Assembly (NCBI RefSeq): GCF_000426345.1
Contig: NZ_AUFE01000052.1
Span: 1-39,762 of the forward strand
Origin: Cupriavidus phytohabitans
GTDB lineage: Bacteria > Pseudomonadota > Gammaproteobacteria > Burkholderiales > Burkholderiaceae
DNA length: 39,762 nt
Reading direction: 5' to 3'
In this document: piece after piece, positions 12,313 to 18,923 of the stretch
Numbering within the stretch: the first letter of the stretch is position 1
Layout: the number at the start of each line of letters is the position of its first letter
Notes under the pieces: generated by a model
What the model was told of the DNA's origin: nothing
The model's input: the letters and a program-made list of their open reading frames with translations, nothing else
The model's database searches: none
Made by a program: the position numbers and the translations under genes

Positions 12313-12957
12313 TCAACGCAGCGGCAGTTCCAGGATGCCGCCGGCGGCAGGGCGGGCGCGCATCGCCGCCAGCCACCGCTCGAGGTCCGGCCGCGGCTGG
12401 TGCCGGACCGGCAGTCCCAGCCAGCGGTGCGCGGCGCAGGCCAGCGAAATGTCAGCCATGGTGAAGCGGTCGCCGCCGATGAACTCGCGGCCCGCCAGCG
12501 CCTTGTCCAGCAATTCGGCCAGCGGCTCGGTGCGCGCGCACGAGGCCTGGATGGCGGCTTCGTCGCGCTCGCCGGCGGGCTTGCGCACCAGGTTCAGGAA
12601 CGCCGTTACCATCGCGGGACTGAAGGCCGTGGTCTGCCAGTCCATCCAGCGGTCGGCCGACGCACGCGCCTTCACGTCTTCGGGCCACAGCGTGCCCTCG
12701 CCGTAGCGCGCGCACAGGTAGCGCACGATCGCGTTCGATTCCCACAGCACGAAGGGCTCGCCGCCCACGTCCGTGCCGCGGAAATCCTCGATGACCGGGA
12801 TCTGGCGGTTCGGGTTCAGGCGGACGTAGGCCTCGGTGTCGAGGTCGCCCTTATTCACGCCGATATCGACGCGCTCATGGTCCAGGTGCAGCTCGCGCGC
12901 GCACCAGACCACCTTCTGCACGTTGATGGAGGAGAGTCGGCCCCAGATACGCAGCAT
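12313..12957 (-). CDS. Glutathione S-transferase family protein
   Basis: A 214-residue cytosolic protein with the two-domain GST fold. The thioredoxin-like N-terminal domain (1-80) contains WGRLSSINVQKVVWCARELH, the cis-proline region RQIPVIEDF and the gamma-glutamyl contact motif WESNAIVRYLCARYG. The helical C-terminal domain (95-205) carries GDRFTMADISLACAAHRW, the conserved N-capping/hydrophobic staple motif. It presumably conjugates or reduces an electrophile with glutathione. It is the last gene of the minus-strand cluster that begins with the VOC gene, 33 bases after the aminotransferase. The substrate is unknown. Confidence 0.88.
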   Translation of the reverse strand: MLRIWGRLSSINVQKVVWCARELHLDHERVDIGVNKGDLDTEAYVRLNPNRQIPVIEDFRGTDVGGEPFVLWESNAIVRYLCARYGEGTLWPEDVKARASADRWMDWQTTAFSPAMVTAFLNLVRKPAGERDEAAIQASCARTEPLAELLDKALAGREFIGGDRFTMADISLACAAHRWLGLPVRHQPRPDLERWLAAMRARPAAGGILELPLR

Positions 12958-12990
12958 GTCGGCTCCTGGAATGCGCGCGCCCGTGCGGCG

Positions 12991-14181
12991 TCAGGCTGCG
13001 CGCGGTTGCTTGGCGGCAGCGGCGGCGATGGACTCGCGGAACAGCTCGCCCAGGATCGCCACGCCCTGCTCGATGCGCTCGGGCGGCACCGTGACGAACG
13101 CCAGGCGCAGCGCATTGCGCTTCGGGTTGCTGGCGTAGAACGGCGCGCCCGGCACATAGGCCACGTTGCGCTTCACCGCCTCTTCCAGGATAGCCATGCT
13201 GTCCAGGCCCTCGGGCAGCTCCATCCAGATGAACATGCCGCCTTCGGGCGTGTTCCAGGTCACGCCTTCCGGCATGTGGCGCTTGAGCGCATCCAGCATG
13301 GTCTGGCACTGCTTGCTGTAGAGCTCGCGGATGGTCGGGATATGGCGGTCGAGCAGGCCGTCGCGCACGGTCTCGTAGGCCACGCGCTGCGTGAAGGTCG
13401 GCGTGTGCAGGTCCGATGCCTGCTTCGCCTGGCACAGCTTGAAGTGCAGCTCGGGCGGGGCGATCACGTAGCCCAGGCGCATGCCGGGGGCCAGGATCTT
13501 GGAGAACGAGCCCATGTAGATCACGCCATCCGGGTTCATCGACAGCAGCGTCGGCAGCTGGTCGCCGGTGTAGCTGAGCGCGCCGTACGGATCGTCTTCC
13601 ACCACCAGCACGCCCAGCTCCTGCGCGCGCGCCACCAGCGCCTGGCGGCGCTCCAGCGGCAGGCGGCGGCCGGTCGGGTTCTGGAAGTTGGGCAGGGCGT
13701 ACAGGAAGCGCGCGCCCGCGGTCAGTTCCGGCGTCAGCGCCTCGGGCACCAGTCCCTTGTCGTCGGTCGGGATCGAGACGAATTCAGGTTCGAACAGCGA
13801 GAACGCCTGCAGCGCGCCGAGGTAGCTGGGGGTTTCCACCATCACCTTGCTGCCCGGGTCGATCATCACCTTGGCGATCAGGTCCAGCGCTTGCTGCGAG
13901 CCGGTCACGATCAGCACGCGCTCGACGCCCACGCCATGGCGCCTGGCGACGAATTCACGCAGCGGCAGGTAGCCTTCGGTCGCGGCGTATTGCAGTGCCG
14001 CCTGCGGGTTGTCGGCGAATACGCGGGCCGTCGCTGCCTCCATGGCCGCTACCGGGAACGATGCCGGCGAGGGCAGGCCGCCGGCGAACGAAATGACTTC
14101 CGGACGCTCGGTGACCTTGAGGATTTCGCGGATGGCCGAGCTGGTCAGTTGCTGTGCCCGGCGGGAGATGGCCCATTTCAT
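12991..14181 (-). CDS. PLP-dependent aminotransferase, class I/II (2-aminoadipate aminotransferase-like)
   Basis: A 396-residue fold-type I PLP enzyme. Visible landmarks: SFAGGLPSPASFP near residue 31, LQYAATEGYLPLREFVARR (63-81), the phosphate-binding ITGSQQALDL-type loop (IVTGSQQALDL, from 91), NFQNPTGRRL (165-173) with the PLP-contacting Asn, VVEDDPYGAL (Asp197), and GSFSKILAPGMRLGYV with Schiff-base Lys228 and Arg235. The pattern matches the LysN/ARO8-like and MocR-related branch that transaminates aminoadipate, aromatic or branched amino acids. The real substrate is unknown. The gene follows a RidA gene in the same direction (84 bases), a frequent pairing with PLP enzymes that release reactive enamines. 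Confidence 0.9.
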   Translation of the reverse strand: MKWAISRRAQQLTSSAIREILKVTERPEVISFAGGLPSPASFPVAAMEAATARVFADNPQAALQYAATEGYLPLREFVARRHGVGVERVLIVTGSQQALDLIAKVMIDPGSKVMVETPSYLGALQAFSLFEPEFVSIPTDDKGLVPEALTPELTAGARFLYALPNFQNPTGRRLPLERRQALVARAQELGVLVVEDDPYGALSYTGDQLPTLLSMNPDGVIYMGSFSKILAPGMRLGYVIAPPELHFKLCQAKQASDLHTPTFTQRVAYETVRDGLLDRHIPTIRELYSKQCQTMLDALKRHMPEGVTWNTPEGGMFIWMELPEGLDSMAILEEAVKRNVAYVPGAPFYASNPKRNALRLAFVTVPPERIEQGVAILGELFRESIAAAAAKQPRAA

Positions 14182-14265
14182 GATGTATCTCTTGTGGTCT
14201 GGGGAGGGTGTTTCTGTGAGGCTAGGCAGGCCGGTCGCGGTCGCCCGGGGGCCGGCCGGCGGAAA

Positions 14266-14721
14266 TTACTGCACCTCGACGATCATTTCGATCTCGACGC
14301 AGGCGCCCAGCGGGATCTGGGCCACGCCAAAGGCGCTGCGCGCGTGCTTGCCCTTGTCGCCGAAGACTTCGGCCAGGAACTCCGAAGCACCATTGGTGAC
14401 CAGGTGCTGCTCGGTGAACTCGGGGGTGGAGTTGACCAGGCTCATCACCTTGACGATGCGGGTGACGCGGTTCAGGTCGCCCACGTGCGCGTGCAGCGTG
14501 GCCAGCAGGTCGATGGCGATGGCGCGCGCGGCGGCCTTGCCGGACTCGGTATCGATGTCCTGGCCCAGCTTGCCGGTCCATACCTTGCCGTCCTTGCGGG
14601 CGATATGGCCCGACAGGAATACGGTGTTGCCGGTCTGCGCGGCCATCACGTAGGCGGCGGCAGGGGCGTTGGCGGTCGGCAGTTCGACGCCGAGGCGGGC
14701 AAGGGTATCGTAGACGGACAT
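14266..14721 (-). CDS. RidA/YjgF-family enamine/imine deaminase
   Basis: A 151-residue protein of the trimeric RidA fold, which hydrolyses reactive 2-aminoacrylate-type enamines and imines released by PLP enzymes. Motifs: GNTVFLSGHIARKDGK near residue 31, the central LGQDIDTESGKAAARAIAIDLL helix, and the C-terminal SAFGVAQIPLGACVEIEMI. The longer length and the KHARSAFGV sequence place it in the broader Rid family rather than in archetypal RidA with its RxxVxxxxLP Arg105 site, so activity on imines is inferred. It lies 15 bases after the EamA exporter gene and upstream of the aminotransferase, as expected for one amino-acid pathway. Confidence 0.88.
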   Translation of the reverse strand: MSVYDTLARLGVELPTANAPAAAYVMAAQTGNTVFLSGHIARKDGKVWTGKLGQDIDTESGKAAARAIAIDLLATLHAHVGDLNRVTRIVKVMSLVNSTPEFTEQHLVTNGASEFLAEVFGDKGKHARSAFGVAQIPLGACVEIEMIVEVQ

Positions 14722-14736
14722 GCGTTGGACTCCTGG

Positions 14737-15690
14737 TCAGTGAATGCGTCCTGGAAGGACAGGGGACGTTTCCGGGGCGGGGGCGGGTGCGCCCTGGCGC
14801 ACGGCGGCGCGGCGGCCAACGGCCACGACGGCGATCACCGCTACCGCGAAGGCGATGGTGGGGGCGTCAAGCGGCTCGGACAGGATCAGCGCACCGCCCG
14901 CCAGCGTCAGGAACGGCTGCAGCAATTGTATCTGCCCGACGCGGGCCACGCCGCCTTTTGCGAGGCCGGCGTACCAGAAAAGGAAGCCGACAAACATCGA
15001 GAACACCGAAACGTAGGCCATGCCGCCCCAGGCACGCGGCGACGCCGCGGCGATCGCCGGCAGGTCGCGCAGCACCAGCCAGGCCGTCACCGGCACCAGC
15101 ACCGGCAGCGACGCCACCAGCGCCCAGCTGATCGTCTCCAGTCCGCCCAGTTCGCGCGACAGCTTGCCGCCCTCGGCATAGCCCAGTGCGCCCAGCACCA
15201 CCGCGGCAAACAGGTACCAGTCGGCGTGCTGCAGGCCGCCGGCGCCTTGCCAGACGGCAAAGCCGACCACCAGCGCGCTGCCGGCCACGGCCGACAGCCA
15301 GAACCCCGCCGATGGCCGCTCGCCCCCGAACCAGGCCGCGAACACGGCCGTGGCCAGCGGCAGCAGACCGACCACGATGGCGCCGTGGCTGGCCGGCACC
15401 TCGCGCATCGCCAGCGACGAAAACACCGGGAAGCCGACCACCACGCCGAGCGCCGTGACCGCCAGCCGCGGCCACTGGCCGCCGCGCGGGCGGCGTGCCG
15501 CGGCCAGCGCGCCGCGCGCCAGCGCGACGAAGATCGGGTCCAGTTCGGCCACCGCCATGCGCGTGAACGGCAGCGTCTGGCTGAAGATGGCCACGCCGAT
15601 GAAGCCGAGCAGCATGCCGCTTGAATGGGGCGCGGAATGGGGCGCGGCAGGTACGGAAGCGGGCGAGGAGGTAGGCGAGGAAGCGGGCAT
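14737..15690 (-). CDS. EamA/DMT-family transporter
   Basis: A 317-residue membrane protein with two EamA repeats and about nine or ten helices. The first repeat starts at about residue 26 (MLLGFIGVAIFSQTLPFTRMA) and has VPASHGAIVVGLLPLATAVFA; the second has WALVASLPVLVPVTAWLVL and ARVGQIQLLQPFLTLAGGAL, the conserved end of repeat two. Members usually export amino acids or metabolites. ATG 15690 is chosen; the Ser/Pro-rich first 25 residues precede the first helix. TM2 looks short: RGALAAARRPRGGQ passes from helix to an Arg-rich loop after only a few residues, so a small in-frame loss is possible. Spacing of 29 bases from the LysE gene upstream and 15 to ridA downstream indicates an operon. 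Confidence 0.85.
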   Translation of the reverse strand: MPASSPTSSPASVPAAPHSAPHSSGMLLGFIGVAIFSQTLPFTRMAVAELDPIFVALARGALAAARRPRGGQWPRLAVTALGVVVGFPVFSSLAMREVPASHGAIVVGLLPLATAVFAAWFGGERPSAGFWLSAVAGSALVVGFAVWQGAGGLQHADWYLFAAVVLGALGYAEGGKLSRELGGLETISWALVASLPVLVPVTAWLVLRDLPAIAAASPRAWGGMAYVSVFSMFVGFLFWYAGLAKGGVARVGQIQLLQPFLTLAGGALILSEPLDAPTIAFAVAVIAVVAVGRRAAVRQGAPAPAPETSPVLPGRIH

Positions 15691-15719
15691 GGTTGGCCTC
15701 TGTGTTCTTGTCGTTCGAT

Positions 15720-16367
15720 TCAAGGCACGCCGGGCCGGGCGCCGACGGCGATCCACAGCGCGGTCAGCGCCAGTGCCGCGCCCATGGCACGGTTGAACCA
15801 GCGCACGCGCCCGCCCGCGCGCAGCCATTGCCGCAGCGCCGCGCCCAGCACGCCGTACACGCCGTTGCTGACGAAGCCCAGCAGTGCGAATACGGTGCAC
15901 ACCAGCAGCATGCGCGGCAGCGGCGCGGGGGCACCTGCCGTGTAGGACGCCGCCACCGCCAGCGCCAGCATCCACGCCTTGATGTTGGCATACTGCAGCG
16001 CCGCCGATTGCCACACGTTCAGCGGACGCAGCACCTGTTTCTCGGCGAGGGCCGTGCTGCGCGCGATCTTCCACGCCAGCCACAGCAGGTAGGCCACGCC
16101 GGCCAGGTGCACCACCGATGCCAGCGCCGGCTGGCCGAGGATCAGCGCGCCCACGCCCACCGCGCACAGTGCCAGGATGCTGGCAAAGCCGAACGCCACG
16201 CCGACGCAATGCGGCAGCGTCGCGCGCAGCCCGAAATTGGCACCGGTCACCGCGGCAATGGTGGTGTTGGGCCCGGGCGTGAACAGGCCGACCGTCAGCA
16301 GCGTCAGCAGGGCCAGGAACTGCGCCGCCGTCAGGCCGGTGAGCAGGCCGGAGGTCACGGCGGTCAT
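15720..16367 (-). CDS. LysE/RhtB-family amino-acid exporter
   Basis: A 215-residue inner-membrane protein with about six helices. TM1 carries the family signature TVGLFTPGPNTTIAAVTGANFG, here split by Thr-Pro-Gly-Pro; later come HCVGVAFGFASILAL, LAGVAYLLWLAWKIAR and WQSAALQYANIKAWMLAL, all typical of RhtB-type efflux permeases for amino acids and homoserine lactones. The ATG (16367-16365) overlaps the stop of a 26-codon frame upstream as ATGA and has no independent ribosome site, so its translation is probably coupled to that peptide. A second LysE-type gene lies at 11639 but is not part of this operon. Confidence 0.88.
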   Translation of the reverse strand: MTAVTSGLLTGLTAAQFLALLTLLTVGLFTPGPNTTIAAVTGANFGLRATLPHCVGVAFGFASILALCAVGVGALILGQPALASVVHLAGVAYLLWLAWKIARSTALAEKQVLRPLNVWQSAALQYANIKAWMLALAVAASYTAGAPAPLPRMLLVCTVFALLGFVSNGVYGVLGAALRQWLRAGGRVRWFNRAMGAALALTALWIAVGARPGVP

Positions 16368-16444
16368 GCGAACGCCGCCACCACCGCGCGGCGGTTGGTG
16401 CGGCTCTTCTTCTCGTGGTCGAAACGCTTGCGGGTCGCGGGCAT
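16364..16444 (-). CDS. 26-residue basic peptide, coupled to the LysE/RhtB gene
   Basis: ATG 16444-16442 is preceded by AAGGAG, about six bases upstream, an excellent ribosome-binding site. The frame reads MPATRKRFDHEKKSRTNRRA then VVAAFA and stops at TGA 16366-16364, overlapping the next gene's ATG. Nine of 26 residues are Lys or Arg. It has no recognised domain. It could be a true small protein, a leader peptide setting the translation of the exporter, or a remnant of an older gene; the strong ribosome site and exact overlap favour translation. The product is too short for standard gene finders. Confidence 0.55.
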   Translation of the reverse strand: MPATRKRFDHEKKSRTNRRAVVAAFA

Positions 16445-16484
16445 CGGTGTCTCCTTGGGGATTCTTGTTGTCCTGTTGGTATGC

Positions 16485-17162
16485 CTAGCGCAAGGTGCGG
16501 ATGCCTTGCGGCGTTTCGATCTCGGCGGACAGTTCCGGCTGCCCGTCGCTCTGTTCGATCGCGATCAGGTGGTCCGCGCCCAGCCAGGCGAGGCCCTGCC
16601 GCAGCAGTTCGGCGCGCGGATGGCGGCCGGACAGCTTGCGCAGCGCCAGGTCCTGCCGTGGCAGGCTAGTGCCAGGATAGGCGGCCACGTCCCACTGGAT
16701 CAGGCTGGGGAACAAGCCGTCACCGGCCGCATCGGCTTCGCCTTGCCAGCCGGGCAGGGCGCCGTCCTCGGGCACCGTGATGCGCCAGCGCAGGTCGCCG
16801 CGCGACATCGGGATCACCGGCGCGATCCGGGCCGGGTATTGCGACTGCCACAGCGTCAGGTCGGCGGGCCGCTCGACGCGGGCGGCCCAGTGCAGCAGGA
16901 ACGGACCGTTCTCCAGCCGTTGCCGCACCGCTTCGGTGTCCAGCCCGAACCAGCGTGGCCGTGCGGGGGCGGCGGCCGCAGGATCGATCGCAATCACTTC
17001 CAGATAGATGCCGCCGAACATGCCGAGGACGCGATTGTGCGTGCCCATGGCGGCATGCTCACCGCCACCGCAGGGCGCAATCCCAAGCAGGTCGGCGACA
17101 TGGGCGGTGCCTGCGTCCAGGTCCGGCGCGGCGATGACGAGGTGATCGAGGGCGAGCTTCAT
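16485..17162 (-). CDS. VOC-superfamily protein (glyoxalase-like domain)
   Basis: A 225-residue protein starting MKLALDHLVIAAPDLDAGTA, the typical first strand of a vicinal-oxygen-chelate module with metal-ligand His7. GTHNRVLGMFGGIYLEVIAID (from about 41) supplies the next strands and a Glu ligand candidate. The architecture resembles the Glyoxalase_3 (PF13468-type) proteins, which are mostly uncharacterised. No substrate can be named. It is the first gene of the minus-strand cluster and starts 84 bases from the divergent MocR-type regulator, so it is the likely first target of that regulator. Confidence 0.8.
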   Translation of the reverse strand: MKLALDHLVIAAPDLDAGTAHVADLLGIAPCGGGEHAAMGTHNRVLGMFGGIYLEVIAIDPAAAAPARPRWFGLDTEAVRQRLENGPFLLHWAARVERPADLTLWQSQYPARIAPVIPMSRGDLRWRITVPEDGALPGWQGEADAAGDGLFPSLIQWDVAAYPGTSLPRQDLALRKLSGRHPRAELLRQGLAWLGADHLIAIEQSDGQPELSAEIETPQGIRTLR

Positions 17163-17168
17163 CGTGGC

Positions 17169-17197
17169 TTGATGGTAGACAAGGTTGTCGGTACAGT
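17169..17197 (+). promoter_or_regulatory. Candidate sigma-70 promoter of the MocR-type regulator
   Basis: TTGATG (17169-17174) and TACAGT (17192-17197) are separated by 17 bases and lie 50 bases before the regulator ATG. The -10 hexamer is part of the first GTACAGT repeat, so a protein bound to the repeats would cover the promoter. Confidence 0.5.
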
Positions 17198-17232
17198 ACC
17201 GGTACAGTTCTGCGGATCGTCTTCAGTACAGT
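17190..17232. promoter_or_regulatory. Putative MocR operator: three GTACAGT direct repeats
   Basis: GTACAGT occurs at 17191-17197, 17202-17208 and 17226-17232 in the same orientation. The first two are exactly 11 bases apart (one helical turn) and both extend to GGTACAGT. MocR-family proteins are known to bind direct repeats in divergent promoter regions. The location, between the VOC operon and the regulator, fits. Confidence 0.6.
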
Positions 17233-17246
17233 TGCAGGAGCAGCAC

Positions 17247-18785
17247 ATGGATGCCAACACCCGGGACGCGGATGCCACTGCCGCGAGCTCCCAGCAGCAT
17301 AGCGGAAGCGGTGCGCGCGGCACCTCCGCCCCGTCGGGCGGACGCCCGCTGCGCCTGGTGCTGCCGCCGACCGAGCGCCTGCCCGACCCGATCCCGTCGG
17401 CGCAGATGACACTGGTCGAGCAACTGACCGAATGGGCCCGCATGCGCATCGACGAACGCGTGTTCCGCGCCGGCATGCGCATGCCGTCTATCCGCCAGCT
17501 GGCGCAGGAAAAAGGCATCTCGCGCTTTACGGTGGTCGAGGCCTATGAGCGGCTGGTGGCGCTTGGCTACCTGGAATCCCGCCGCGGCTCGGGCTTCTAC
17601 GTGCGCGAGCGTACGCCGGCCGCCCCGGCGGCGCCGGTGTCGTCCAACGCGGCCGAGGCGCGCAATATCGACGTCACCTGGCTGCTGCGCAGCATGTTCC
17701 ATACCGCCGAGGCGCACAAGGCGCCGGGGCTCGGCTTCCTGCCCAACGAATGGCTCGATGGCGAACTGATCGCCAGCGCGCTGCGCGGGCTGGGACGCCA
17801 GCCGGGCAACCATTTCCTGGCCAGCGGCACGCCGCAGGGCTTCCTGCCGCTGCGCCAGCAGCTGCGCACCCGGCTGGAGGAGCTCGAGATCCGCGCCGGC
17901 GCCGAGCAGATCGTGCTGACCTCCGGCATTACCCAGGCGCTCGATCTGATCGCCCGGCTCTATCTGCAGCCCGGCGACGCCGTGTTGGTCGGCGACCCGG
18001 CGTGGTTTGTGATGTTCGCCCGCTTTGCTGCGCAGGGCGCGCAGGTGATCGGCGTGCCTTACACCGCCGAGGGCCCGGACCTGGAGGCGCTGGAGCGCAT
18101 CGTGCAGGCACGGCGGCCGAAGCTGTTCGTGATCAACTCGGTGCTGCACAACCCGACCGGCACCTCCCTGTCCGCCGCCAAGGCGTTCCAGCTGCTGAAG
18201 CTGGCCGAGCAGTACGACTTCCTGATCGTCGAGGACGATATCTACTGCGACCTGTGTCCACCCGGCCACGCCGCCACGCGGCTGGCCAGCCTGGACCAGT
18301 TGCGCCGGGTGATCTACCTGGGCAGCTTTTCCAAGACGCTGGCGGCCAACCTGCGCGTGGGCTTTATTGCCGCGCCGCCGGAAATGGCGTCGGCGCTGAC
18401 CGACAGCAAGCTGCTGGCGGGCCTGGCCTCGCCCGAGATCAACGAGCGGGTGCTGTACAAGGTGCTGACCGAGGGACACTACCGCAAGCATGTCGAGCGC
18501 GTGCGCACCCGGCTGGACCGCGCCCGCGACGAGACCCGGCGCGAGCTGGAGCGGCTGGGCCTGCGCCTGTTCCCGGGCCAGCACGCCGGCATGTACCTGT
18601 GGGCCGATACCGGCCGCGATACCAACGCGATCGCCACCGCCGGGCACGAAGAGGGCTACCTGTTTGCCCCGGGCAGCCTGTTCTCGCCGTCGCAGATGCC
18701 GTCGGGGTGGATGCGCTTCAACGTCGCCAGCAGTGGCGACCCGGACATGCTGCGCTTCCTCGCGCGCCAGCTGGAACGGCTCTGA
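17247..18785 (+). CDS. MocR/PdxR-family regulator: GntR winged helix fused to an aminotransferase-like domain
   Basis: A 512-residue chimeric regulator. After a Ser/Ala-rich N-terminus, the winged helix spans about 54-120 (MRMPSIRQLAQEKGISRFTV then YERLVALGYLESRRGSGFYV). The rest is a fold-type I aminotransferase domain: GTPQGFLPLRQQLRTRL, ITQALDLIARLY, HNPTGTSLS, VEDDIYCDL (Asp330/331), and GSFSKTLAANLRVGF with Lys363 for PLP. Such proteins sense PLP or an amino-acid adduct and control neighbouring transport or amino-acid genes. ATG 17247 has GCAGGAG upstream. The gene is divergent from the VOC-LysE-EamA-RidA-aminotransferase-GST cluster, its probable target. A PdxR role is not supported, as no pdxST genes adjoin it. 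Confidence 0.9.
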   Translation: MDANTRDADATAASSQQHSGSGARGTSAPSGGRPLRLVLPPTERLPDPIPSAQMTLVEQLTEWARMRIDERVFRAGMRMPSIRQLAQEKGISRFTVVEAYERLVALGYLESRRGSGFYVRERTPAAPAAPVSSNAAEARNIDVTWLLRSMFHTAEAHKAPGLGFLPNEWLDGELIASALRGLGRQPGNHFLASGTPQGFLPLRQQLRTRLEELEIRAGAEQIVLTSGITQALDLIARLYLQPGDAVLVGDPAWFVMFARFAAQGAQVIGVPYTAEGPDLEALERIVQARRPKLFVINSVLHNPTGTSLSAAKAFQLLKLAEQYDFLIVEDDIYCDLCPPGHAATRLASLDQLRRVIYLGSFSKTLAANLRVGFIAAPPEMASALTDSKLLAGLASPEINERVLYKVLTEGHYRKHVERVRTRLDRARDETRRELERLGLRLFPGQHAGMYLWADTGRDTNAIATAGHEEGYLFAPGSLFSPSQMPSGWMRFNVASSGDPDMLRFLARQLERL

Positions 18786-18821
18786 GCCCTCGTTGCTGTG
18801 CACGCGTTACATTCCCCGGGC

Positions 18822-18850
18822 CTTGAAAAATGGCCCGGGCGGCCCTATTT
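18822..18850 (+). promoter_or_regulatory. Sigma-32 (heat-shock) promoter of htpG
   Basis: CTTGAAA (18822-18828) and CCCTATTT (18843-18850), 14 bases apart, closely match the RpoH consensus CTTGAAA-N(13-15)-CCCCATNT. They lie 74 bases before the htpG ATG. A perfect inverted repeat CCCGGGCC (18815-18822) / GGCCCGGG (18832-18839) straddles the -35 box. Confidence 0.8.
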
Positions 18851-18923
18851 CTGGCGGCACCGGCCCCCGACGGCCACCCGACCATCCCAGATTCGCCTGT
18901 TTTCGAGATTCAAGAGGAGAACC

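Noticed and set aside
15460..15560. Possible internal deletion in TM2 of the EamA transporter
   Set aside because: The reading frame is intact and helix lengths vary in this family; without an alignment the shortening cannot be established.
12400..15624. Long plus-strand open frame across the GST-aminotransferase-RidA region
   Set aside because: Antisense shadow; all conserved motifs are on the minus strand.
17247..18785. Assignment of the MocR-type regulator as PdxR
   Set aside because: No pyridoxal synthesis genes are adjacent; context favours amino-acid handling genes.
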